A stretch of 64,000 nucleotides of DNA from an uncultured Pelagibacteraceae bacterium. GTDB taxonomy: Bacteria > Pseudomonadota > Alphaproteobacteria > Pelagibacterales > Pelagibacteraceae. Of this stretch, positions 54,952 through 64,000 are shown piece after piece. Within the stretch, counting starts at the first letter, position 1. Each line of letters begins with the position of its first letter. The notes under the pieces were generated by a model. It was not told the DNA's origin. It did no database searches and saw only the letters and a program-made list of their open reading frames with translations. The position numbers and the translations under genes are program-made. Location: assembly GCA_902592655.1 (NCBI GenBank), contig CACJFE010000002.1:62001-126000 (forward strand). The letters are read 5' to 3'.

Positions 54952-55362
54952 ATGGATATTGATTACACAGTAGCGGCATTAATGTTTCCAGCTATACCAT
55001 TAATGATGACAATGTATAGTAATCGTTTTCATACATTGAGTGCTTTAATTCGACAATTGCATGATAAATATACTTTTGAAAAAAAAGTTCCACCAGAGCT
55101 AGAGAATCAACTTCATGTATTAAATAAAAGAACTAATTATCTCAAATATGTTATGGGTTTCTCATCTTTTGGATTTCTTTTTAATATGTTAACAGTTTTA
55201 CTACTTTATTTAGACTTATTATTCTATGCAAGATTGAGTTTTGCCTTGTGTTGCGTATGCATGATAATTTCGATATTCTTGTTCTTACAAGAAGTTAGGA
55301 TGTCCAACGAGGCTTTAAAGTATCACTTGAGCGATATGGATTCTATGAAAAAAGATCTTTAA
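54952..55362 (+). CDS. DUF2721 membrane protein
   Basis: A 136-residue protein with three membrane helices (about 5-22, 65-90 and 95-115). The 'MFPAIPLMMTMYSNRFHTLSALIRQLHD' pattern is typical of DUF2721, which has no known function. The ATG at 54952 (MDIDYTVAALMFP) is better than one at 54892, which would overlap the divergent ubiA start. Its stop overlaps the convergent DUF1289 gene by 4 bases. Confidence 0.82.
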   Translation: MDIDYTVAALMFPAIPLMMTMYSNRFHTLSALIRQLHDKYTFEKKVPPELENQLHVLNKRTNYLKYVMGFSSFGFLFNMLTVLLLYLDLLFYARLSFALCCVCMIISIFLFLQEVRMSNEALKYHLSDMDSMKKDL

Positions 55363-55625
55363 ATTTTCTTTTGTAAATTTTTTTTTTTATATAGCGACAT
55401 TCCCTCTTTAATCTTATTATTATAAGACTTAGTAAAAGTTTCGAGTTGCCAACCTACCATTCTTTTTTTTATTACCTCTAAATTTTCTCTTTTCCACTTA
55501 TCATTAGTTTTTTCATCTTTCCAAATTTTCTTTTCATCATTTCTTCTAGCACATCCATAGCAATAGCCAGTTATAGGCTCTGTTTTACAAATACTAATAC
55601 AAGGAGATATTATTTTACTGCTCAT
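55359..55625 (-). CDS. DUF1289 protein
   Basis: An 88-residue protein with the DUF1289 cysteine pattern SPCISIC...GYCYGCARR near the N-terminus, which suggests a metal or Fe-S site. The C-terminal part is basic, including a longer lysine-rich tail than in most members. Function is unknown. Its start touches the end of the quinone oxidoreductase gene at 55625, so the two are co-expressed. Confidence 0.85.
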   Translation of the reverse strand: MSSKIISPCISICKTEPITGYCYGCARRNDEKKIWKDEKTNDKWKRENLEVIKKRMVGWQLETFTKSYNNKIKEGMSLYKKKNLQKKI

Positions 55626-56599
55626 TAAGGTATTAGAATTGTTGGCCCTAATAATTTCCTAGCCTCTAAGTCTGCATGCGCGTTTTTTGCCTCTGAGAGT
55701 TTATACTTTTTAAATATTCTTATTTTAATTTTACCAAATTTTACCTTTTCAAATATTTGATTTGCGCCTTCTTGTAATTCTTTTTGATTTGTAAAATATT
55801 GGCCAACAGATGGTCGCGTTAAGAATAGTCCTTTTGGTTGTATATCTTTTGGCACATTTACTGGATCTAGTGGGCCAGATGCATTACCGAAACTCACCAA
55901 CATACCTCTTGTTTTTAGACAAGAAATCGATCCTTGAAATGTTTTTTTTCCAACTCCATCAAACACAGCTGTTACACCTTTATTTTCAGTTATCTTTAAA
56001 ACTTCTTTTGCAAAGTCAGTTTTTGTATAATTTATAACATGTTCATATCCATTATCTTTAGCAACTTTAATTTTTTCATCTGATCCAACGGTGCCAATTA
56101 CTCTCGCGCCTATACTATTTGCCCACTGAGCAAAAATTTGACCTACACCACCAGCTGCGGCGTGGAATAAAACAGTTTCACCAGCTTTTAATTTGTAAGT
56201 TTTTGTCAGTAAATAGTTTGTGGTTAACCCTTTAGTCATTAAAGTAGCTGCCATTTCATGAGAAATACCAGCAGGGATTTTTACTGCAATGTTTGCTGGT
56301 ATGATTCTTTGTTGTGAATAAGCTCCTAGTGGAATAGAGGCGTAGGCAATGTTGTCTCCTTTGTTAAACTCTGTTACGTTAGTTCCAACTTCATCGATTT
56401 TTCCTGCAGCCTCGAGGCCTATTCCAATAGGTAATTTAAGCGGATACAATCCAGATCTGTGATATGTATCAATATAATTTAAACCTATTGCATGATTAGT
56501 AACTTTAATTTCATCAGGACCGGGTGCTCCAATAGTAACATCTTGTAATTCAAGCACTTCAGGTCCACCATGTTTTTTAATTATAATCGATTTTGGCAT
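55625..56599 (-). CDS. qor: NADPH:quinone oxidoreductase (zeta-crystallin type)
   Basis: A zinc-free medium-chain reductase of 324 residues. 'GLNYIDTYHRSGLYPL', GLEAAGKIDEVG and the nucleotide-binding 'VLFHAAAGGVGQIFAQWA' identify QOR. It reduces quinones with NADPH, one electron at a time in characterised members. The gene lies 23 bases after the pirin gene on the same strand and touches DUF1289. The cluster pirin-qor-DUF1289 could be one operon. Confidence 0.92.
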   Translation of the reverse strand: MPKSIIIKKHGGPEVLELQDVTIGAPGPDEIKVTNHAIGLNYIDTYHRSGLYPLKLPIGIGLEAAGKIDEVGTNVTEFNKGDNIAYASIPLGAYSQQRIIPANIAVKIPAGISHEMAATLMTKGLTTNYLLTKTYKLKAGETVLFHAAAGGVGQIFAQWANSIGARVIGTVGSDEKIKVAKDNGYEHVINYTKTDFAKEVLKITENKGVTAVFDGVGKKTFQGSISCLKTRGMLVSFGNASGPLDPVNVPKDIQPKGLFLTRPSVGQYFTNQKELQEGANQIFEKVKFGKIKIRIFKKYKLSEAKNAHADLEARKLLGPTILIP

Positions 56600-56622
56600 T
56601 TTGTGGGAACGTACTTGAACTT

Positions 56623-57465
56623 TTAGTATTTAGCAAATGTTCCGTTATTATAATCTTGAATAGCTTCAAGAATTTCAGCTTTTGTGTTCATTACAAATGG
56701 CCCACCTCTAGCAATCGGTTCACCAATAGGTTTACCCGCAATAAACAGAAACTCAGAATTTTTATTTGCCTCAACCTTAAGCTCTGTGCCTTGATTTAAT
56801 AAAATTAAATTTGAGTCAACTGTCTTATCATGTTTTTTAGTCCCAACTTTTAATTCTCCTTTAAGCAAATATATAAAAGAATTATGCTTAGCTGGTACAT
56901 CACAAACAAATTCTTTTCCATCATTTAAAACTATATGAAAATAAATTGGATCGACGTTATGATTTTTTTCAGGACCCTCTGCTTTTTTGAACTTACCTGC
57001 AATTACTTTCACAATTTTCTCACTATCTTTATGCACCCCAAGTTCCTCTCCTTTTATATATAAGTACTCTGGCTTATTCTTTTTCATTTTTGCAGGCATG
57101 TTAATCCAAAGTTGAAAACCTAATAATTTACCTTCCTTCATTGCTGGCATTTCAGAATGGATTATTCCTCTACCAGTTTTCATCCACTGCACGTCACCAG
57201 ATGCCATAATACCTTTAGCTCCAGTGCTATCTTGATGTTCAAACTCTCCGTTTAACATATAAGTTACTGTTTCTATTCCTCTATGTGGATGAGGGGGAAA
57301 GCCAGCAACATAATCATCTTTATTTTCAGAACCGAATTCATCAAGCATTAAGAATGGATCGATATAATCTACTTCTGGAGTTCCTATGCTTCTTTTTAAT
57401 TTTACTCCTGCACCATCTGAGGCGTTTAAAGCTTTAATGATTTTTTTAACTTCAATTTGAGACAT
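56623..57465 (-). CDS. Pirin family protein
   Basis: A bicupin protein of 280 residues. The metal site is complete: 'FPPHPHRGIETVTY' gives two His, followed by 'FEHQDSTG' and 'HSEMP'. The C-terminal cupin carries 'GGPFVMNTKAEI', which is typical of the group. Some bacterial pirins act as quercetinases, others bind regulators, and nothing here picks one. It lies between the haloacid dehalogenase and the quinone reductase genes, all on the minus strand. Confidence 0.92.
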   Translation of the reverse strand: MSQIEVKKIIKALNASDGAGVKLKRSIGTPEVDYIDPFLMLDEFGSENKDDYVAGFPPHPHRGIETVTYMLNGEFEHQDSTGAKGIMASGDVQWMKTGRGIIHSEMPAMKEGKLLGFQLWINMPAKMKKNKPEYLYIKGEELGVHKDSEKIVKVIAGKFKKAEGPEKNHNVDPIYFHIVLNDGKEFVCDVPAKHNSFIYLLKGELKVGTKKHDKTVDSNLILLNQGTELKVEANKNSEFLFIAGKPIGEPIARGGPFVMNTKAEILEAIQDYNNGTFAKY

Positions 57466-57486
57466 AAAAATATTTATAATGAAACT

Positions 57487-58149
57487 TTAAACTTTATCAA
57501 GTAACTGCGTTAAATTATTAATTTCATTTTTGGGTTGAAAATCGAGGAAATCGAATACTGAGTTATGTCTATTGACCCAGATGGAATTATATCCAAAGTT
57601 TCCGCCTCCTGAAACATCCCATGTATTCGCGCTTAAAAAAGTAATTTCATTTGATTTAATTCTATATTTTTTAATAGGTAGTTCATAAACACTTGGGTCA
57701 GGTTTATAAATTTTTACTTCTTCAATAGAAAAAATATCATCAAATAGATCATTCAATTTATTATTTTCAACTAATTCATTTAAAAGATCAGGGGTGCCGT
57801 TGGAAAGTATGGCAAGTTTGAAGTTTTTCTTTTTTAAATTTCCCAATACTCCTCTTACTTCAGGATAAGGAGATAAAATTTTGTAAAGACTAAGCAACTC
57901 ATTTTTCATATTTTTATTAATATTGAATACTCTCATTGATTTTTCCAAACTGTCCTCAGTAATATCCCAAAAATTTTTATGCTTTTTCATTAAACTTCTA
58001 AGCCAAGTATATTCAAGCTGAGTTGTTCTCCAAAAATTTGCAAATGTTTCCCACTTTGCTCCAATTTTCTCTTTACATTTTTCTGCTGCTGAATTTACAT
58101 CGAACAATGTACCGTAAGCGTCAAACACTACTACTTTTGTTTTCATCAT
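57487..58149 (-). CDS. Haloacid dehalogenase, type II
   Basis: A HAD-superfamily protein of 220 residues with a cap domain. VVFDAYGTLFDV has the nucleophile Asp9 or so, 'FWRTTQLEYTWLRSLM' is the L-2-haloacid dehalogenase signature, SNGTPDLL has the Ser, and 'FLSANTWDVSGGGNFG' the C-terminal acid site. It hydrolyses 2-haloacids to hydroxy acids in characterised members; the natural substrate in the ocean is unknown. It starts 3 bases from the end of the CDGSH gene. Confidence 0.9.
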   Translation of the reverse strand: MMKTKVVVFDAYGTLFDVNSAAEKCKEKIGAKWETFANFWRTTQLEYTWLRSLMKKHKNFWDITEDSLEKSMRVFNINKNMKNELLSLYKILSPYPEVRGVLGNLKKKNFKLAILSNGTPDLLNELVENNKLNDLFDDIFSIEEVKIYKPDPSVYELPIKKYRIKSNEITFLSANTWDVSGGGNFGYNSIWVNRHNSVFDFLDFQPKNEINNLTQLLDKV

Positions 58150-58152
58150 TTA

Positions 58153-58389
58153 TTATATGTTGTGCGAACCATCACATAATGGTTGATCATTTGTTTGTTT
58201 ACATGAGCAGAAAAAAACTTTTTTAGATTGATCAGCTAAATATTTTAAAGGTACAAATTCAGTTCCTTTATGTGAACCGTCACAAAAGGGTTGCTTAGAA
58301 CTAACTCCACAAGTACACCAAAAATAAGATTTTCCCTCTAACACATTAATACCTATTGGGGATTCTCCAGCTCTTTTACCTTTTTTCAT
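58153..58389 (-). CDS. Twin CDGSH iron-sulfur domain protein
   Basis: A 78-residue protein with two 2Fe-2S CDGSH motifs: CTCG...FCDGSH (residues about 26-42) and CSCK...LCDGSH (about 60-76). Each has the three Cys and one His ligands. Homologues of this short bacterial type are soluble redox or Fe-S transfer proteins. AAGGAG lies 6 bases before the ATG. It is the first gene of the run to haloacid dehalogenase, pirin and quinone reductase. Confidence 0.93.
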   Translation of the reverse strand: MKKGKRAGESPIGINVLEGKSYFWCTCGVSSKQPFCDGSHKGTEFVPLKYLADQSKKVFFCSCKQTNDQPLCDGSHNI

Positions 58390-58435
58390 TAAAGCTCCTT
58401 TATATCTTCAACATTTGTTTATATTATAGATAATA

Positions 58436-59146
58436 ATGAATATTAGATTATATCATTCAGACAGTATACTAGAAAATAATACAAGTTTACTAAACAAAGA
58501 GCACACTCATTATATTGTTAACGTTATGCGACTTAAAAGAGGCTCAAAATTAAATTTTTTTAATAAAAATGGAGAATGGAAAAGCGAAATAATTTTTTTA
58601 AACAAAGATAGAGTTGAAGTTAGGTTTTTAGAAAAAATTAAAGAAGCTAATAATTTATCAAAAACCGAGCTAGCTATATGCTTAGTAAAAAAAAATCCAA
58701 TGGACACTATTTTACAAAAAGCCACGGAGCTTGGTATAAGTAAAATTATTCCAATCGTTTCAGAAAGAACAGAAGTTAAAGAATTAAATCTTGATAGAGC
58801 AAAAAAAATAGTTATTGAAGCGACTGAACAATCTAAACAATTTGTTCCTCCAGAAATCATAGATGTAATTAAGTTAAAAGATTTTTTACAAACTTTTGAT
58901 AAAAACTCAAAAATTTTATTTGCGGATATAAATTCAAAAGAAAACTTAAAAGCTGAAGATCTTAAAAACAGTAAATCCTGTTGTATACTAATTGGTCCCG
59001 AGGGTGATTTTTCTACAGCTGAACGTGAGTTAATACTACAAAATAGAGCCGTAAAACCTTTTACATTATCTAGAAACATTCTAAGGTCTGATACTGCCGT
59101 AATAAGCGCGATTTCATTAGTAAATTTTATCAATAACTTTCATTAA
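58436..59146 (+). CDS. rsmE: 16S rRNA (uracil(1498)-N(3))-methyltransferase RsmE
   Basis: Methylates U1498 in 16S rRNA. The 236-residue protein has an N-terminal PUA-like domain ('HYIVNVMRLKRGSKLNFFN') and a C-terminal SPOUT knot with 'QKATELGISKIIPIVSERT', 'ILIGPEGDFSTAERE' and 'ILRSDTAVISAISLV'. The length is usual. It is divergent from the CDGSH gene with 46 bases between starts and lies 51 bases before ctaC. Confidence 0.94.
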   Translation: MNIRLYHSDSILENNTSLLNKEHTHYIVNVMRLKRGSKLNFFNKNGEWKSEIIFLNKDRVEVRFLEKIKEANNLSKTELAICLVKKNPMDTILQKATELGISKIIPIVSERTEVKELNLDRAKKIVIEATEQSKQFVPPEIIDVIKLKDFLQTFDKNSKILFADINSKENLKAEDLKNSKSCCILIGPEGDFSTAERELILQNRAVKPFTLSRNILRSDTAVISAISLVNFINNFH

Positions 59147-59197
59147 TTGTCGCATTAATTGAAATTGTGAAATTGTTTAAAAGCTGTATAAAAACTC

Positions 59198-61625
<2,428 letters not shown>

Positions 61626-61626
61626 A

Positions 61627-62547
61627 TTGAGCCAGATAAGTATAAAATCTAAAAACTCTAAATTTGGTTTAGCATTTGACCTAAGTTCATTTTTTAACTT
61701 AATGAAGCCTAGGGTAATGTCTCTTGTCCTATTTACATGTATGGTAGGTTTATTAATAGCGCCGATTAATGTAGACTTCACATCTGCTTGCATTTCTCTC
61801 TTAGCTGTAGCTATCGGGTCAGGAGCTGCTGGAACTCTTAATATGTGGTATGAGTCAGACCTAGATGCCTTGATGAGTAGAACTTGTTTAAGGCCAATCC
61901 CAACTGGAAAAGTAAAAAAAAATCAAGCTTTATATTTTGGTATAGTTTTATCAGCTTTGTCAGTAAGCATAATTTATTTTTCAGCTAATTTAATTTCTGC
62001 AATTTTATTAGCCTCAACAATTGCTTTTTATTTTTTTATTTATACGATTTGGTTAAAAAGGAAAACTCCACAAAATATTGTTATAGGTGGTGCAGCTGGG
62101 GCATTACCACCTGTCATTGGATGGACAATAGCAACCGGAAGTATCTCTGTTGAGCCAATAATTTTATTTTTAATTATTTTTCTATGGACACCATCACATT
62201 TTTGGGCGTTAAGTTTATATAAATCAAGTGATTATAAAAAAGCGAAAATTCCAATGCTCCCTATAATTTCTGGAACAAAAACAACAAAAGTGAATATACT
62301 TTTTTATGCTTTAATGATGCTACCTGTAATAATTGCACCTTACCTTTTAAATTTTGCTAGCTTATTTTATCTAGCCATATCTTCTATGATGTCTGCATAC
62401 TATGTTTATTTATGTTTAAGATTATATAGGTCTAAAATAGCAAGTATTTCAAATAAAATAGCGAGAAAAATTTTCATATACTCAATTTTTTATTTGTTTT
62501 TTATTTTCTTAATCTTATTAATTGATAATTTTTTAAAAATAATATGA
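61627..62547 (+). CDS. ctaB: Protoheme IX farnesyltransferase
   Basis: Makes heme O from protoheme, the first step to heme A for the oxidase. The 306-residue protein has about nine helices and the aspartate motif 'NMWYESDLDALMSRTCLRPIPTG'. It begins with TTG at 61627, one base after ctaD. The first ATG (61703) would cut off the conserved lead into MKPRVMSLVLFT, so TTG is preferred. The stop codon overlaps the next small gene. Confidence 0.94.
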   Translation: MSQISIKSKNSKFGLAFDLSSFFNLMKPRVMSLVLFTCMVGLLIAPINVDFTSACISLLAVAIGSGAAGTLNMWYESDLDALMSRTCLRPIPTGKVKKNQALYFGIVLSALSVSIIYFSANLISAILLASTIAFYFFIYTIWLKRKTPQNIVIGGAAGALPPVIGWTIATGSISVEPIILFLIIFLWTPSHFWALSLYKSSDYKKAKIPMLPIISGTKTTKVNILFYALMMLPVIIAPYLLNFASLFYLAISSMMSAYYVYLCLRLYRSKIASISNKIARKIFIYSIFYLFFIFLILLIDNFLKII

Positions 62548-62657
62548 TGAACAAAAAGAAAAAAAACCTAATAACAGCTTTAATCTTAATCTTATTTATG
62601 ATTATTTTATTTGTATTAACTTTCTATAATATTGGAATTTATAATCGAGAAATATAA
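62544..62657 (+). CDS. 37-residue single-helix protein between ctaB and ctaG (CoxF-like position)
   Basis: An ATG that overlaps the ctaB stop (ATGATGA) opens 37 codons, and its TAA overlaps the ctaG start (TAATG). The product has a lysine-rich N-terminus (MMNKKKKN), one hydrophobic helix at residues 9-27, and a polar end. Many alphaproteobacterial oxidase operons carry a small membrane protein gene at just this position (often called coxF), thought to help assembly. The tight overlaps on both sides argue for a real gene. No sequence motif identifies it. Confidence 0.7.
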   Translation: MMNKKKKNLITALILILFMIILFVLTFYNIGIYNREI

Positions 62658-63208
62658 TGCATATAAGCAAAAAAAACTTAACACCTATCGCTTTAGTATC
62701 GATATTTTTACTAATGCTTGGATTGTCTTTTGCAGCAGTTCCATTATATGATTTGTTTTGCAGAGTAACAGGATTCGGCGGAACTACTCAAAACGCTACT
62801 GATAAAGAAATTCCAAAAATTATAGTAAACCAAGACTATAAAATGAGATTTGATACAAATATTAATAGCACTTTAGATTGGAAATTTTACCCTGAGATGA
62901 ATACTTTAAACTTAAAACCAGGCGAAGTTCATACAGTTAAATTTAACGTTGAAAATCCTAGCAATGAAATTTCTTCAGGGTCAGCAACATTTAATGTATC
63001 TCCATCACCATTTGGTATTTATCTGAATAAGATAGGTTGTTTTTGTTTTGAAAAACAAACTTTACAACCAGGTGAAAAAAAAGAGTTTGTATTAACATTT
63101 TTCTTGGATCCTAAAGTCGTTGATGATAATAAAACTAAAAATATGTCTGATGTAACTTTGTCTTTCACTTTTTTTTCATCAGGCTATTATGAAAAGAGTA
63201 ACACATAA
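62657..63208 (+). CDS. ctaG: Cytochrome c oxidase assembly protein CtaG/Cox11
   Basis: Copper chaperone that builds the CuB site of subunit I. The 183-residue protein has one membrane helix (about 11-30), 'AAVPLYDLFCRVTGFGG', and the copper-binding 'IGCFCFEKQTL' with two Cys in a beta-sandwich domain. The length is usual. It shares bases with the small gene before it and with ctaE after it. Confidence 0.96.
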   Translation: MHISKKNLTPIALVSIFLLMLGLSFAAVPLYDLFCRVTGFGGTTQNATDKEIPKIIVNQDYKMRFDTNINSTLDWKFYPEMNTLNLKPGEVHTVKFNVENPSNEISSGSATFNVSPSPFGIYLNKIGCFCFEKQTLQPGEKKEFVLTFFLDPKVVDDNKTKNMSDVTLSFTFFSSGYYEKSNT

Positions 63209-63999
63209 TGTCAGCAGAAAAACCAAAACATGATTACCATTTAGTTGACCCCAGTCCTTGGCCGATCTATGTTTCATTTGCTACTTTAGTCCTAGCTTTT
63301 GGAGCAGTTTATTACTTTCATTCTAAAGCCCTTTGGTTGCTTTTGATTGGTTTTGCGTTAGTAGTTTACGGTGCATTTATGTGGTGGAGAGATGTTATAG
63401 AAGAAGCAGAGCATCAAGGTCATCATACTCCAGTAGTTCAAATTGGACACAGGTACGGTATGACATTATTTATCGCCTCTGAAGTAATGTTTTTTGTTGC
63501 TTGGTTCTGGGCTTTCTTTAACGCTAGTTTATTTCCACCTGACTCTATAGGGGGTATATGGCCGCCAGCAGATATAAAAACTTTTGATCCTTGGGATATA
63601 CCTTTAATCAATACTCTAATTTTATTGTTATCAGGAACTACTGTAACTTGGGCGCATCATGCAATGTTAGAAAATGACAGAAAAGGACTAGTTAATGGTT
63701 TGATAGCAACAGTATTTTTAGGATTTATATTTTCTTGTTTTCAAGCTTACGAATATCATCATGCAACATTTACTTTAGATGGTGGAATTTATGGTTCCAC
63801 ATTTTATATGTCGACTGGTTTTCATGGTTTTCACGTAATTGTCGGAACAGTTTTTCTTGCAGTTTGTTTGTTTCGATCAATGAGAGGCCACTCGACGCCT
63901 CAACACCATTTTGGATTTGAAGCAGCAGCCTGGTACTGGCATTTTGTTGACGTAGTTTGGTTATTCTTATTCGCTGCGATCTATATTTGGGGAAGCTAA
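63208..63999 (+). CDS. ctaE: Cytochrome c oxidase subunit III
   Basis: Third core subunit of the aa3 oxidase, 263 residues and seven helices. 'HDYHLVDPSPWPIYVS' at the start, 'RYGMTLFIASEVMFFVAWFW', 'GFHGFHVIVGT' and 'HFGFEAAAWYWHFVDVVWLF' are diagnostic, and the conserved Glu that keeps the D proton channel active is present. It ends one base before the window edge. It overlaps ctaG by one base. Confidence 0.97.
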   Translation: MSAEKPKHDYHLVDPSPWPIYVSFATLVLAFGAVYYFHSKALWLLLIGFALVVYGAFMWWRDVIEEAEHQGHHTPVVQIGHRYGMTLFIASEVMFFVAWFWAFFNASLFPPDSIGGIWPPADIKTFDPWDIPLINTLILLLSGTTVTWAHHAMLENDRKGLVNGLIATVFLGFIFSCFQAYEYHHATFTLDGGIYGSTFYMSTGFHGFHVIVGTVFLAVCLFRSMRGHSTPQHHFGFEAAAWYWHFVDVVWLFLFAAIYIWGS

Positions 64000-64000
64000 T

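Noticed and set aside
58510..59133. Minus-strand ORF of 207 codons
   Set aside because: It lies wholly opposite rsmE, whose SPOUT motifs are clear.

Overview
The window is a gene-dense, strongly AT-rich stretch of an alphaproteobacterial chromosome that fits the SAR11 clade (Pelagibacterales). The grounds are very short intergenic gaps, many ATGA-type overlaps, lysine- and asparagine-rich proteins, and an alphaproteobacterial gene set (GcrA, DUF2093, DUF1289, DUF3035/BamF-like, NDUFA9-like, aa3 oxidase order ctaC-ctaD-ctaB-small ORF-ctaG-ctaE). This assignment is an inference from gene content; no 16S rRNA gene lies in the window. I see no insertion sequence, prophage or CRISPR array, and no gene-free stretch longer than about 250 bases.

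Layout. 1-3755 (minus strand): aroA (cut by the left edge and frameshifted), lptB, lptC, kdsD and a short RNase D. 3773-5300: an NDUFA9-like reductase, an SMR-like membrane protein lacking the usual glutamate, and a lysine-rich small protein. 5403-20189: a phosphate-stress island. It holds a diacylglycerol-kinase-like gene divergent from plcP-agt (phospholipid to glycolipid replacement), then phoR, an unrecognised exported protein, pstS-pstC-pstA-pstB-phoU-phoB, sixA, ppk and ppx. Two similar Pho-box-like sites precede plcP and pstS. 20320-22182 (minus): aquaglyceroporin and arsenate reductase genes, a small membrane protein and gcrA. 22319-30174: an ABC-2 permease, argD-argF, a membrane cytochrome c, kdsB-pheA, the SRP RNA and dnaX-ybaB-recR. 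30171-33821: malate synthase G divergent from accA, then a cold-shock protein. 33822-38546: tRNA-His, hisS-hisZ-hisG and a PQQ-type sugar dehydrogenase. 38619-40592: groEL/groES. 40728-47216: a HAD phosphatase, ribF, ileS, lspA, a DUF3035 lipoprotein and pgi. 47187-55625: rsmD, purD, DUF2093, the lipid A/Kdo genes lpxL-lpxK-waaA-msbA, ubiA, DUF2721 and DUF1289. 55625-59146: quinone reductase, pirin, haloacid dehalogenase, twin-CDGSH protein and rsmE. 59198-63999: the cytochrome c oxidase operon.

How it fits together. The central 15 kb reads as one phosphate-limitation programme: sensing (PhoR/PhoB/PhoU), high-affinity uptake (Pst), phosphorus sparing by lipid exchange (PlcP/Agt), polyphosphate storage and recovery (Ppk/Ppx), and next to it a way to deal with arsenate, the phosphate analogue that such uptake systems can admit. 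The rest is core metabolism and envelope construction. The most unusual local features are an lspA gene without a normal start codon, a tRNA-His without an encoded G-1 placed directly before hisS, a 25-codon ORF with clustered His codons upstream of it, an AccA with a C-terminal membrane segment, and several small genes under 70 codons.
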